64,000 nt of DNA from Pseudomonas sp. M47T1 (GCF_000263855.1 NZ_AJWX01000023.1:42031-106030); one strand, 5' to 3'; shown: positions 46,001-53,798, counted from the first letter of the stretch. Numbers and translations: made by a program. Notes: generated by a model from the sequence alone, not told the origin.

Positions 46001-46458
46001 AGCGTATTGCCGGGCCCCTGAAAGTTGATGGCCTCGGCACTTCCCTGAGTGCCCAATGCCAGTATCTGCGCCCCGGCCGCCACGGTAATAGTGCCGTTGT
46101 TACGAGTATCAATGGTATCGCCGCCGGTCGTGAAGGCGCCCACTGCATTGGTTGCCTTGGCGCTGACAATGGCATTGCTGCCCAACGTGATTACGGCGTT
46201 GTCACGCAACGCAATGGCATTGCTGTTGCCTACCGCTATCTGGCTGCCAGCGGCCAGGATTACCGCGCGATTGTCGGCGGCACCGGCATTGCCTTCGCCT
46301 ACCTGAGTGGTCCACGGGGCCGGTGCGGCAGTGTCGCAGTTAGTGGCCAGGCCCAGTGTCAAACACGTTGCAGCGGCACTTGCACCGAACAGGAATTTAC
46401 CCGCCAGCACCGAAGTTGCCACCCAATGGGTGACAACGCCGAGTGCTGTTCTGGGCAT
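43096..46458 (-). CDS. Type Va autotransporter with PATR repeats
   Basis: 1120 residues. A long signal region (about 1-35) is followed by a glycine/asparagine-rich passenger (about 40-735) that should form a beta-helix. It contains at least three autotransporter-associated strand repeats of the form GTLTL...NTYSGGTTL. A Pro-Glu linker with tandem EP pairs separates it from the C-terminal beta-barrel (about 845-1120), which ends in EVTW. No protease or lipase catalytic motif is visible, so adhesion or aggregation is the likely role. The TonB-receptor gene lies 108 bases downstream on the same strand. Confidence 0.9.
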   Translation of the reverse strand: MPRTALGVVTHWVATSVLAGKFLFGASAAATCLTLGLATNCDTAAPAPWTTQVGEGNAGAADNRAVILAAGSQIAVGNSNAIALRDNAVITLGSNAIVSAKATNAVGAFTTGGDTIDTRNNGTITVAAGAQILALGTQGSAEAINFQGPGNTLINNGTVRALNAVAIWSQNTSGLNTIVNNVTGVIQAPGTVIGGSGNGALDFTNKGMVIGNLLLAGGNDTLRLYTGSTITGNFSGGAGTDTIYLSGDGAASLPGNMVGFESLIKTDPGTWTLTGSVTGVTVSEVQAGTLALTGNNAQYTGRVLVDPAGTLEARAQSLPPTVTDNGLVLFQQTDDGTYSGLLSGVGAVEKNGAGTLTLAPSAATGNTYSGGTTLDQGVLSVAADSALGAASGGIIFNGGTLQLGSSFDLAATRSVVIQAPGGAIDTQGFDSTLAQAASGEGGLTKSGTGVLIMTGNNTYTGGTTIAQGTLQLGNGGSSGSVVGDVSNNGVLVFNRADALTYSGVISGSGNVVQSGSGSTLLTANSPFTGGTQVTAGVLAVGDAAHGEAALSGGGPVSVAQGATLGGYGSVTGPVDNNGSVAAANALGLFSDGVAGNFTVNGNLTNSAQVQLAGNIVGNTLTVAGNYVGQNGVIALNTYLGSDNSASDRLVLKGGTASGNTALQVTNAAGPGAATYSDGIQVVAGQNGASSSATAFTLAAPVAAGAHEYVLFRGGVSSGTADSWYLRSSLPPLLARSFPVSPPASAPEPEPEPEPAPGSPVLPIATVAQPVPVAPNPGATPVQPAIVRVVTPATTPGAPAVATLVAQPVQLYRVEVPVYSVIPENFRALALTTLGTFDERRGQQSLLAAHGGDSAVWGRVFGEHVEKNWGGTVAPSLDGSIWGTQVGVDLWRQANDTAGVFFGYATLSGDIKGQALGWNDLDVGSTRTNATSLGAYWTHVGPSQWYVDSVLMGTHFDGSATSERHVGIDTNGHAVTASVEAGYPLHLTGNWVVEPQAQVVWQQLFIDSQRDSYSTVQFNTRQSWTGRVGVRVHGEIQGSGAKLQPFLAANVWDTRHGSDQATFGDEPIGTDLGGTSLDLSLGVVAAVNRATNLYVSVGRAQQLDSDRLREVTGTFGVEVTW
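44196..44223. repeat. Tandem hexamer CAGGTT inside the autotransporter linker
   Basis: Four perfect copies of CAGGTT and a partial fifth encode the alternating Pro-Glu stretch of the linker. Gain or loss of units keeps the frame and would only change linker length. Confidence 0.85.
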
Positions 46459-46487
46459 GTGATAGTCCAGCCGATAATTGCCGGGTA

Positions 46488-46501
46488 AACGAACATTCGT
46501 T
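46488..46501 (-). promoter_or_regulatory. Operator-like palindrome upstream of the autotransporter
   Basis: AACGAA-CA-TTCGTT, a perfect 6-2-6 inverted repeat 30 bases before the autotransporter ATG, resembles TetR-family operators. A possible -10 (TATAGT, minus strand, forward 46507-46512) lies immediately upstream, so a bound repressor would block the start of transcription. No TetR gene is nearby. Confidence 0.4.
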
Positions 46502-46586
46502 AATGACTATAGTGCGGTTTTTCCGCCAGTAATCACTCGCGCCATAACTATTAACTTTCTAGAATGACCGTCTTGATAAAGGTGTA

Positions 46587-47003
46587 TCACACCGGGTTAC
46601 TCACCCCTTCAATCTGGCGCTTTACCTGCAAAGGGTCGTCCACGCCCTTGAGTACCAGGTCACTGATCCCGCGCCCGGTAATGCGCACCGTGCCAAACCC
46701 CAGCAACCGGCCCATCACGCTCTGGTCCAGGTCCACGGTCTCGATCGACGACAGCTTCATCTCATCGGTGGTACGGCTGATGATCCCGCGCTTGTGGATA
46801 ACTCGCTTGTTGGTCACCCCGTACTCCTGGCAGCGCAGGCTCAGCCACTTGTAGATGGCCACGGGGGAGAGGATGCCCACGGTGACGATCGCCAGGACCA
46901 CCCACAGCCAAACGTTGACCCAGCTGAGCCAGTGCAGTTTGAAAACGGCCTCGACCTGCTCGCCGGCCGACAGAGAACTTTCGATATAGGTTTTGCTCGC
47001 CAC
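46587..47003 (-). CDS. PH-domain membrane protein (bPH2 type)
   Basis: 138 residues with a hydrophobic segment at about 28-50 and a bacterial PH-like domain (about 60-130: YGVTNKRVIHKRGIISR, SSIETVDLDQSVMGRLLGFGTV). This combination is typical of small YdbS/YdbT-like bPH2 proteins of unknown role. It lies divergent from the diguanylate cyclase. Confidence 0.85.
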   Translation of the reverse strand: MASKTYIESSLSAGEQVEAVFKLHWLSWVNVWLWVVLAIVTVGILSPVAIYKWLSLRCQEYGVTNKRVIHKRGIISRTTDEMKLSSIETVDLDQSVMGRLLGFGTVRITGRGISDLVLKGVDDPLQVKRQIEGVSNPV

Positions 47004-47131
47004 TGGGGGGCTCCCTTGCAGTTGATGGGCGCGACTGTAGCACTGTCGGTGGTCTCAACGGGACCCACGCCCTGTCGGCCAGACAGTTGCCTTGCTACCA
47101 ACCTGTGCGATGATGGCTACAAGCCTTCTTG

Positions 47132-48376
47132 ATGGTGACGAGCGTGGACGCTGACTTCGAACAGCCCCCCCAGCCAGACGTAATCGCTGACGAGCGCTTT
47201 CACGGACTGACGCGCCTCGCCCAGCGCCATTTTGGCGTGGCCAGTGCCTTGCTGATGCAGTACCGCGACGGCCAGCCAGCGCTGCGTGCCAGCAGCGGTA
47301 ACCCGCCATCTGTCCACCTGGATGGCGCGCAATGCAACACCCCCATTTTCGCCAGCGACGGCCAGCCCTTGGGCGAGTTGATCCTGCTGGGCCGCAACCA
47401 GCTACATCCCGGCGAACAGCAGTTGCTGGAAGAACTGGTGCAACTGGCCGCAGCCGCCTTGCAGGCCGAGCAGCGTGAGTCAGCCCTCAAGTTGCAAGTT
47501 GCCGTTTTGCGCGAAAGCCAGGATCGCCTGGCCTTGGCCATCGACAACAGCGGCACCGGCGTGTGGGACCGTGACGTACTGAACAACCAGATCCACTACT
47601 CCGCAGGCTGGAAAGCGCTGCTGGGCTACGAAGCCCACGAACTCACCCCCGACCTGTGCGACAGCTACACCCGCGTGCACCCCGACGACCTGGCGTTCGT
47701 GCAAGCCACCATTCAGGCTCACTTCCAACAGCGCATCAGCGCCTACGAAGTCGAGCACCGCATCTTGTGCAAAGACGGCAGCTACAAATGGATCAACAGC
47801 CGCGGCAAAGTCGTGGCCCGCGACGCCGACGGCAAGCCGCTGCGCATGATCGGCACCACCACCGACATCACCGAACGCAAACGCCTGGAAGCCGACCTGC
47901 AAATCCACGCGAGCATCGACTTCCTCACCCAACTGCCCAACCGCCGCCACTTCATGCAACAAATCAGCGCCCAGCACAGCAACGCCTGCGTGCTGATGCT
48001 GGACCTCGACCACTTCAAACACATCAACGACCGCTGGGGCCATGCCACCGGCGACCTGGCGCTCAAACACTTTGCCGACATCCTCAACGGCCAACTGCGC
48101 AAAACCGACGTGGCCGGGCGAATCGGCGGCGAAGAATTCGCCGTACTGCTGCGCGGCACCAACAGCCGCGACGCCTGCGCGTTTGCCGTGCGCTTGCAGG
48201 AAAAACTGGCCGTCACACCGTTGATGCATGGCGGGCAAGTGATTGGCCTGACCGTAAGCATTGGTGTAAGTGATTTGCGCGATGGCGACGGCGGGGCGGA
48301 GGCGGCGATGGGGCGTAGTGATCGGGCGTTGTATAGGGCGAAAGAAAGCGGGCGCAATCGGGTGGTGGCGGAGTGA
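47132..48376 (+). CDS. PAS-GGDEF diguanylate cyclase
   Basis: 414 residues; the start could be TTG at 47129, ATG at 47132 or GTG at 47135. An N-terminal GAF-like remnant (about 15-115) is followed by a PAS/PAC domain (about 130-250) and a GGDEF domain (about 260-414). The active site is GGEEF and the inhibitory I-site RxxD (RKTD) lies five residues before it, so it should make cyclic di-GMP with product inhibition. No membrane segment is seen. Confidence 0.93.
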   Translation: MVTSVDADFEQPPQPDVIADERFHGLTRLAQRHFGVASALLMQYRDGQPALRASSGNPPSVHLDGAQCNTPIFASDGQPLGELILLGRNQLHPGEQQLLEELVQLAAAALQAEQRESALKLQVAVLRESQDRLALAIDNSGTGVWDRDVLNNQIHYSAGWKALLGYEAHELTPDLCDSYTRVHPDDLAFVQATIQAHFQQRISAYEVEHRILCKDGSYKWINSRGKVVARDADGKPLRMIGTTTDITERKRLEADLQIHASIDFLTQLPNRRHFMQQISAQHSNACVLMLDLDHFKHINDRWGHATGDLALKHFADILNGQLRKTDVAGRIGGEEFAVLLRGTNSRDACAFAVRLQEKLAVTPLMHGGQVIGLTVSIGVSDLRDGDGGAEAAMGRSDRALYRAKESGRNRVVAE

Positions 48377-48488
48377 AACATTTGTGCGTAATTAACGCTT
48401 ACCGTTCATCGTGCTCGGCGGCAGTGCAGGGGACCGTTCCTCCCACTCATTCGCTAGGCTGCGCGAATATAGTCTGAAGAGGTTCCCC

Positions 48489-48572
48489 ATGAGCCAAGCT
48501 GCCCTTATCAACCCCATCTTAATCGCCTGGTCACGCGAACGCGCCATTCGGTTGTCTGTTTTGCCCGCTTGA
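48489..48572 (+). pseudogene. Short N-terminal remnant resembling XRE/ImmA-type proteins
   Basis: A frame of 27 codons with GAGG upstream and an ATG at 48489. MSQAALINPILIAWSRERA resembles the opening of XRE/ImmA-IrrE family proteins (typically INPxxLxWARERA), but the frame stops after RLSVLPA. Nothing downstream continues it before the M48 gene. Either a gene remnant or chance similarity. Confidence 0.4.
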
Positions 48573-48586
48573 GCTTGCGATTATCG

Positions 48587-50176
48587 TCAGGCCTTCACCG
48601 ACGCCATCTTCTTGCAGCTCTGCCTGCGCGCCGGGTACTGCTCGCACTGCTTGAGCAAACTCTCCACCTGCCCGGTATTCTGCAACAGCAGATTGGCCTG
48701 CACCTTCTGCGCAATGAACAACTCTTGCGACCCCAGCGTGCGCTCGCCTTTGTCGATCGTGACCAACGCCCCGGCCGGGTCGCGTTGCCCCAGCTGGTAG
48801 GCAATCATGAAGTCATACAGCTCGGGGCTTGCCAGTGACCAATCCTTGATCGACGCCAGGTCCTTCATCGCCTCCTGTTTGCGGCCCTGTGTCAGGTGCA
48901 ACGTGAACGACGCCTTGCGGATGCCCGGCTGGTTACGCACCGGAGAAGCCAGCGCCTTGGCGTTGGCGGCCTCGGCGGTATGCATGTCGTTCTTGGCCAG
49001 GGCGAAGATCACCGAATTGGCGTCCCGGTAAGCCTGCAAGGCAACCGCCACTGGCGCGGCATCGCGTACCTTCGGCCAACTGCGCTTGTCGACGTGTGCG
49101 CGGCGCTGCTGGGGATATTCGCGTTGCAGGTACTTGCGTAGTTCTTCGTCGCGATCCAGCGGCGACATGTGCGCGCGCTGAAAATAGTTGGTGGCTGTCT
49201 TCAGGCCATTGCTGAGGCCGCCGTTGATCAGCAGGTTGAGCTCCTGGTTGAACCGGTTCACGTTCAACTGTTCCAGCGATTCTTTCATGGCGCTTTTGCG
49301 CTCATCCAGAAAGCTGCTGAGTAAGGGAGCCTGTTTGCCCTGGTAGTCGTTCAGCCGCTCCAGGGAATAGTTGGCGCCACGTGATGCATAACCAGCGCGG
49401 ATCATCAGGTCGGTGCCCAGCAGGTCGGCCTGGTCTTCCTGGGTACGCCCCCAGGCGGTGCTCCAGACGTTGTCCGAGAAACCATTGATCAGCGCCGCAT
49501 AGATCACTGTCTTGCTGACGGTGTTCTGGGTACGCAGCGGGTTCTTGCTGACGAACTTCATCTGGCCGGTACTGCGGTCCACGCCCGTGTCGGCTACCAC
49601 GCTGCCGAGCAGGATCGACGTGGCCAGGTTGACCATCATGTCCTTCTGCTGTTTAAACGCCGCGTCCCGATCGTGATGGTGCAGCAGCACATGGCTGATT
49701 TCGTGGCCGAGCATAGCCGCGATCTCGTCCTCGCTCTCTACGCTTTCCAGCATCCCCAATGGCACAAACACGTTGCCGTAGGCATCAGCCGACGGCCCGA
49801 AGACGTTGCTGTCGACGATGCGCACCTGTAGGGGCGGCGCCTCACCGGGCCAGCCCTTCACCAATCGGTTGACTATGCCTTGCAGGTAGTTTTGCAACAG
49901 GGGGATGTCCACCACGTTGCTTTGGCGGATATCGTCGGCCGGCATGCTGCGCCCGTCATAACTCAGGCGCAACGTGCTGACCCGCTGGGCGTCGAGTCTG
50001 TAGTACTGGCGCACCTCATCGGTCTCGACGTAGCGCGCCTTGAGCCGCGACTGGGTGGACGGGCCCACCAGGTTCATCATCGCATCCGGCGCGCCTTTAA
50101 TCGTGCCGCAAGCACTGAGCACAGTGGCTGCCGCCAACCCCATCGCAACGCGGATACCGCTGGCTCGGGCACCCAT
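48587..50176 (-). CDS. M48-family metalloprotease, lipoprotein
   Basis: 529 residues from the ATG at 50176. The lipobox LSACG (about 19-23) predicts a lipid-anchored protein. The zinc motif HEISH and downstream Glu helix place it in the M48B/LoiP-BepA-like group; a long C-terminal part (about 300-529) is helical with repeat-like segments. BepA-type proteases check outer-membrane protein assembly. It is the last gene of the CHASE2 operon, sharing one base with the gene before it. Confidence 0.88.
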   Translation of the reverse strand: MGARASGIRVAMGLAAATVLSACGTIKGAPDAMMNLVGPSTQSRLKARYVETDEVRQYYRLDAQRVSTLRLSYDGRSMPADDIRQSNVVDIPLLQNYLQGIVNRLVKGWPGEAPPLQVRIVDSNVFGPSADAYGNVFVPLGMLESVESEDEIAAMLGHEISHVLLHHHDRDAAFKQQKDMMVNLATSILLGSVVADTGVDRSTGQMKFVSKNPLRTQNTVSKTVIYAALINGFSDNVWSTAWGRTQEDQADLLGTDLMIRAGYASRGANYSLERLNDYQGKQAPLLSSFLDERKSAMKESLEQLNVNRFNQELNLLINGGLSNGLKTATNYFQRAHMSPLDRDEELRKYLQREYPQQRRAHVDKRSWPKVRDAAPVAVALQAYRDANSVIFALAKNDMHTAEAANAKALASPVRNQPGIRKASFTLHLTQGRKQEAMKDLASIKDWSLASPELYDFMIAYQLGQRDPAGALVTIDKGERTLGSQELFIAQKVQANLLLQNTGQVESLLKQCEQYPARRQSCKKMASVKA

Positions 50177-50529
50177 TACTCGCAGCCGCCGTAACCCAGG
50201 CTGGACGGGTTCTCTTTGCCTTCTCCCTTGCCGATGGGCACTTCCTTGCAAGCCAGTTTCACCACTTTGGTAGGGTTCATGCGCAAATCTTCGGTATCCA
50301 GCCACACCGGCTTGCCCGCCAACTCCACCTGCACCAGGTCCAGAGACTCGTTGTACTGCAGCACCGGCAGCGGCCCCTTGGGCGCATCCTTGCGGGCCAT
50401 TTCCCCAGCGTGTTTGCCCAGGCTATCCAGAATCTCCACCGGGTCGGCCAGGAAGCCCTCGACGACTTGCGTAGCGGCCGCCGCCTGGCTGAACAGCAGG
50501 GCGAAAAACAGTGCGATGGTTTTGTTCAT
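50176..50529 (-). CDS. Small exported protein of the CHASE2 operon
   Basis: 117 residues with a clear signal peptide (MNKTIALFFALLFSQAAAA). The mature part has two cysteines near the C-terminus (LACKE and GGCE), which could form a disulfide. It overlaps the CHASE2 gene by four bases and touches the M48 protease gene, so the three are one operon. Function unknown; a periplasmic ligand or partner of either neighbour is possible. Confidence 0.8.
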   Translation of the reverse strand: MNKTIALFFALLFSQAAAATQVVEGFLADPVEILDSLGKHAGEMARKDAPKGPLPVLQYNESLDLVQVELAGKPVWLDTEDLRMNPTKVVKLACKEVPIGKGEGKENPSSLGYGGCE

Positions 50530-51884
50530 CCTTGAATACCTTTGATTGGGCGAGGAACGGAGGGTGTGGAAAAGTATTGATTGAATTTTTCGCTTAACAA
50601 CGCGAGCGATAACGTCGCGATGCCCAGCACGTTGGCGGGGGTGATATTCAGCAAGTACAGCATCAGCGTGATCCCCGTCAGCAATGCCATAAAGCCGAAC
50701 CAGGTTGCCCACAGGCGCAATGTGGCGCTGTGCCCCTGGAGGCTTTTCGCTTCGTTTCTGGACGTGCGCTTTTTCAGCACGGCGATCAGCACCAGCAACT
50801 CGAGTTCAAGGGCATCCACCCAGCTCACGTCAAAGCCATCGAGTGAAACCGAGGCCGCATCGTGGTAGTAGTCCATGCCTTTGCTGATCAAGTTATCCAG
50901 CGCCATCGCGTGCAGGTACACGCCAGGTATTTTCCCGTGCACCGGGGACGTCACCAGGTCATTCACTGAGGTAACGTCTGCGCCTACCAGCACCAACCGG
51001 CCGCGCAGCAGCGAGCGGATTACCTCGCGATCTTGCGGGTCACTGGCCTCAAGGTCGCTGGCATTGAGTGTCAGCGTGGGCGCGCAGCGGCCCCGGTCAG
51101 AGCCCTTCTGTTTCGACGTTATCCCCACCCACACCTCGTGCAGCGATTGAGTCCAGGGCACCGAGGGCTTGTCGCAGTTGTTCACCTGCGCCACTTTGCG
51201 CTGGTTATCCGGCGGCTCGCTGCCCCACTGCAAGGCCATGGCTGGCGCATCCACGGCGGCATTCGCATCCTTGGGCAGTTCGGGGCAGTCGTAGGCTTTG
51301 CAGTACTCCCGGTACAACGCCAACGCTGGCGTTTCCATAGGGCCCAGGTCCGTGGCTTGCGCCAACGGGTACTGCCCGTTCAAACCGCTCCAACTCACCA
51401 GCGCAGGGCTGCTGACCGTGGTCAGCGCCCCTTGTGCATTTGCTTCATCAGCGTCCCCTGCCTTGCGCCCGGTATTGGCCAGAAACAACGCAATACCCTG
51501 GCGCTGATACCGGTCGAACACATTCGCCAACAACTGACTGCTGTGTGCCAAATCGGTCGTCGAGTGGTCATGGCTGTACAGCAAGTCAACAAAAACCGCC
51601 CGCGGCCTGTAGGCCAGCAGCCGCTTGAACAACTTGCTCTGCTCGTCGTAGGGCAACGGCCAGAAAGTGTCATGGCTATTGAGGTAGGCGTCGTCGATGA
51701 TCACCACCGCGATCTTCTGCTGACCCTGGGTGGAATACAGGTGCGAGAAAACACGGTTCAGCCACTTGCCTGAAACAGCGTCGCTGGACGAGGTAATGCC
51801 GAAGGGATCGAGCAGGGTCAACAAGCCCAGCACCAGCCCTAAAACGTATTGGCGCAGGGTGAAGAAGTTAAGGCAGGCCGGCAT
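50526..51884 (-). CDS. CHASE2-domain membrane protein without output domain
   Basis: A protein of 452 residues: an N-terminal membrane segment (about 10-27), an extracytoplasmic CHASE2 sensor domain (about 55-340) and two to three C-terminal membrane segments (about 350-435). CHASE2 domains usually feed a kinase, cyclase or GGDEF domain, but this protein ends after the membrane part. Signal transfer would therefore need a partner, perhaps the two exported proteins encoded with it. Confidence 0.82.
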   Translation of the reverse strand: MPACLNFFTLRQYVLGLVLGLLTLLDPFGITSSSDAVSGKWLNRVFSHLYSTQGQQKIAVVIIDDAYLNSHDTFWPLPYDEQSKLFKRLLAYRPRAVFVDLLYSHDHSTTDLAHSSQLLANVFDRYQRQGIALFLANTGRKAGDADEANAQGALTTVSSPALVSWSGLNGQYPLAQATDLGPMETPALALYREYCKAYDCPELPKDANAAVDAPAMALQWGSEPPDNQRKVAQVNNCDKPSVPWTQSLHEVWVGITSKQKGSDRGRCAPTLTLNASDLEASDPQDREVIRSLLRGRLVLVGADVTSVNDLVTSPVHGKIPGVYLHAMALDNLISKGMDYYHDAASVSLDGFDVSWVDALELELLVLIAVLKKRTSRNEAKSLQGHSATLRLWATWFGFMALLTGITLMLYLLNITPANVLGIATLSLALLSEKFNQYFSTPSVPRPIKGIQG

Positions 51885-51948
51885 CCATGGCTCTAGGAAT
51901 TTTTTGAATGAGGCCGCTTTTTAAAGGAGATACAGGAGTGATGTCAAG

Positions 51949-52011
51949 ATGATGGCGTCAATCGAGTTTTATTGGGGTGTGGATAACTCCCTGACACATC
52001 GAGCCGTGTAG
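51949..52011 (+). CDS. Possible 20-residue peptide or gene remnant
   Basis: An ATG frame (MMASIEFYWGVDNSLTHRAV) with AGGAG ten bases upstream, ending inside the partial repeat copy at 52007. It contains a perfect DnaA box (51978-51986). The stop lies in the repeat, so a longer gene may have been cut by it. The rest of 51885-52149 shows no gene. Confidence 0.25.
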   Translation: MMASIEFYWGVDNSLTHRAV

Positions 52012-52030
52012 CCGCTGCCGGCAGGCTGCG
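52007..52030. repeat. Dispersed intergenic repeat, partial copy 4
   Basis: GTAGCCGCTGCCGGCAGGCTG corresponds to the left end of copies 1-3; the rest of the element is absent. Confidence 0.5.
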
Positions 52031-52149
52031 CTGGCCCTGACATTCAACACCACCCTTGGGAAATTTCGTACATCAATCCCCATCTCGCCAGCCCACCATG
52101 ACCACGGAGCGAACCCATCGCTCGCCCTTGGACCCTGTGGAGAACCCGA

Positions 52150-52728
52150 GTGGACATTCAATTCAACCTCACCCTGGGCGCCCAGGAAATCGCCGAGATC
52201 GCGCAGATCATTGGCTGCAGCCAGGCGCAATTGCCTAACGCCCTGGCCGGCTACGGTAAATCGGCATTACAGGAATACCTAGCCATGATGCGCGGCCAGA
52301 AAGCCCTGAAGCGCGGCACTGACATCCTTGAATACCGCCTCTTCCTGATGGTGGAAAACGTCTTCGGCGGCCGCATCCCCGACGAGCAAACCATCAGCAA
52401 AATCTTCCAGACCACCGCCACCGAAAGCCGCGGGCTGCTGCGTTCCATCATATCCAAATACCAATACCTGCTGCGCGACGCCATCGACCACACCCTCAAG
52501 TGGGTACTCGAAGGCGCCGCCGCCGAAACCGCCACCGGGCCATGGCTGGTAACCATGAACAGCGTCAACGTCATAGAAGAACTCAACCGAAAGCTCGCCG
52601 CCATCGACGGCACCCTCGCCTCCATCGGCAAAAAGCGCGGTAGCGTGGCTACCTACGAAATCACCAAGTCCTCGTATGAACACCTGTGCACCGTACTCGG
52701 CGCAACGCCGGTGGCCTACGTGCCATGA
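52150..52728 (+). CDS. Unknown soluble protein, first gene of a two-gene cassette
   Basis: 192 residues from a GTG with GGAG seven bases upstream. It is mostly helical with no signal peptide or membrane segment, and I recognise no motif (early IGCSQAQLPNALAGYGKSAL; middle TATESRGLLRSIISKYQYLL). The next gene, a membrane protein, starts inside its stop region. The pair sits at the start of the accessory region. Function unknown. Confidence 0.75.
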   Translation: MDIQFNLTLGAQEIAEIAQIIGCSQAQLPNALAGYGKSALQEYLAMMRGQKALKRGTDILEYRLFLMVENVFGGRIPDEQTISKIFQTTATESRGLLRSIISKYQYLLRDAIDHTLKWVLEGAAAETATGPWLVTMNSVNVIEELNRKLAAIDGTLASIGKKRGSVATYEITKSSYEHLCTVLGATPVAYVP

Positions 52729-53123
52729 GTGACGAGATCTCGGCGGCGAGCCTGCTGATGGCAGTGGTCGCGATTCTGTATGGGGCCTGGTATCAGGAAA
52801 TCGTGGATGCGGCCAACACGACCGTCCCCGCGAAGCATGACAAGCACAAGCCGCTGGCGGCCGTCGAGAAGGCACTGTTCACTCGGTGCCTGCCGTTGGC
52901 GTTTATGGCAGTGATGCTGGTGCTAGTGTTCTCGCCCACGCTGGTGGGGATTGTTGGGCATGCCGTCTCGGTACTGCGGGAGCATGGGCTGGCAGCGTAT
53001 GGCGCGTATAGCTCAGTGCGGACGGCATTTTGTGTGGTGGTGTTAGTGGGCGGCGGAATCGCGGGGCATGTGTGCTGGATGGCGCTGGGGTTGGCCGGGC
53101 TTTGGCGGAGGCTGAAGGCTTAG
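52725..53123 (+). CDS. Small membrane protein, second gene of the cassette
   Basis: 132 residues starting at the ATG at 52725, overlapping the previous stop by four bases. Three hydrophobic segments are visible (about 8-22, 54-76 and 100-125). A charged loop (KHDKHKP) follows the first. No known motif. Its coupling to a soluble partner is like many toxin/immunity or sensor/effector pairs, but that is only an analogy. Confidence 0.75.
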   Translation: MSDEISAASLLMAVVAILYGAWYQEIVDAANTTVPAKHDKHKPLAAVEKALFTRCLPLAFMAVMLVLVFSPTLVGIVGHAVSVLREHGLAAYGAYSSVRTAFCVVVLVGGGIAGHVCWMALGLAGLWRRLKA

Positions 53124-53184
53124 CGGCTGCTGATGGCTGTGGGCCGGCGGCCCTGCCTCTATTTTTTGGGCGGCCAACCGCCTT

Positions 53185-53210
53185 TGTGGGAGCAGGCTTG
53201 CCGGCGAGCC
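53185..53210. repeat. Single REP unit
   Basis: TGTGGGAGCAGGCTTGCCGG is a typical P. fluorescens/putida REP sequence, here as a lone copy after the membrane protein gene. Confidence 0.75.
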
Positions 53211-53261
53211 TTTTGAAACCGCGGCTTTCCAGACAGAAGGCTTTCCAAAAAAATCGTTCTA

Positions 53262-53286
53262 TATCAACAAGTTATACATGTTGATA
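53262..53286. repeat. Perfect inverted repeat in AT-rich sequence
   Basis: TATCAACA (53262-53269) and TGTTGATA (53279-53286) around a nine-base AT-rich centre. It borders the DnaA-box cluster and could be a protein-binding site. Confidence 0.6.
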
Positions 53287-53302
53287 AGTCGATCGTAGCG
53301 AG

Positions 53303-53465
53303 TATCCACAGTGAAAATCCGCTGTGGATAAAATAATCCACAGATTTAAATGGGAGGTTGTCCACAGCCCGTTCGGCTGGGGGCGCCGAGATCAGAATCC
53401 CGACGTTATCCCCAGCCAGCCCACCCATCACATCACCTGGCGAGCATCCTCAATCGTTATCCACA
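53303..53465. other. Cluster of six DnaA-box-like sites
   Basis: Against TTATCCACA: GTATCCACA (53302-53310), perfect on the minus strand at 53323-53331, TAATCCACA (53334-53342), TTGTCCACA (53358-53366), TTATCCCCA (53406-53414) and a perfect copy at 53457-53465. Another perfect minus-strand box is at 51978-51986. An AT-rich stretch and an inverted repeat lie to the left. The region 53124-53427 holds no gene. It could be a replication origin of an element, a DnaA-titration site, or a relic. Confidence 0.6.
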
Positions 53466-53736
53466 GGCGATCCCTGAGCGGTTCAATCAGGCAGCGAACC
53501 TGGTCCGCATCCAGCTTGTCCGTATGCGCCGCATCCAGCAGCTTGGCCATCAAGGCAATGCCGTCATGCACATCCGCAGCCCCCTGAATCGCACCCCTGA
53601 CGCCCTCCATATCCAGAATCATGATTCCCAGCATCGTCTGCCACTCCTGAAGCTGATCGGTGCTGACTACCGCCTCCGACGCGATGAACTGCTGAAGGTC
53701 ATTCTGAAAATCATGCAGGTATTTACCAATATTCAA
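53428..53736 (-). CDS. Hypothetical protein, divergent from XRE regulator
   Basis: 102 residues from a TTG with AAGGA about ten bases upstream. It is acidic, helical and soluble (FQNDLQQFIASEAVV early). No motif recognised. Two DnaA-like sites fall near or in its 3' end. A tiny frame (53742-53798) ends five bases before its start and may be coupled to it. Function unknown. Confidence 0.6.
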   Translation of the reverse strand: MNIGKYLHDFQNDLQQFIASEAVVSTDQLQEWQTMLGIMILDMEGVRGAIQGAADVHDGIALMAKLLDAAHTDKLDADQVRCLIEPLRDRLWITIEDARQVM

Positions 53737-53741
53737 CGCAG

Positions 53742-53798
53742 CTAATCCTTGCGAATGCCCGACACAAAACCGCCAAGCCCTTCGATCACTGAAGTCAT
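53742..53798 (-). CDS. Possible 18-residue leader peptide
   Basis: MTSVIEGLGGFVSGIRKD, ATG at 53798, stop five bases before the TTG of the next gene. The order and spacing suggest translational coupling, but no second evidence is available. Confidence 0.3.
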   Translation of the reverse strand: MTSVIEGLGGFVSGIRKD

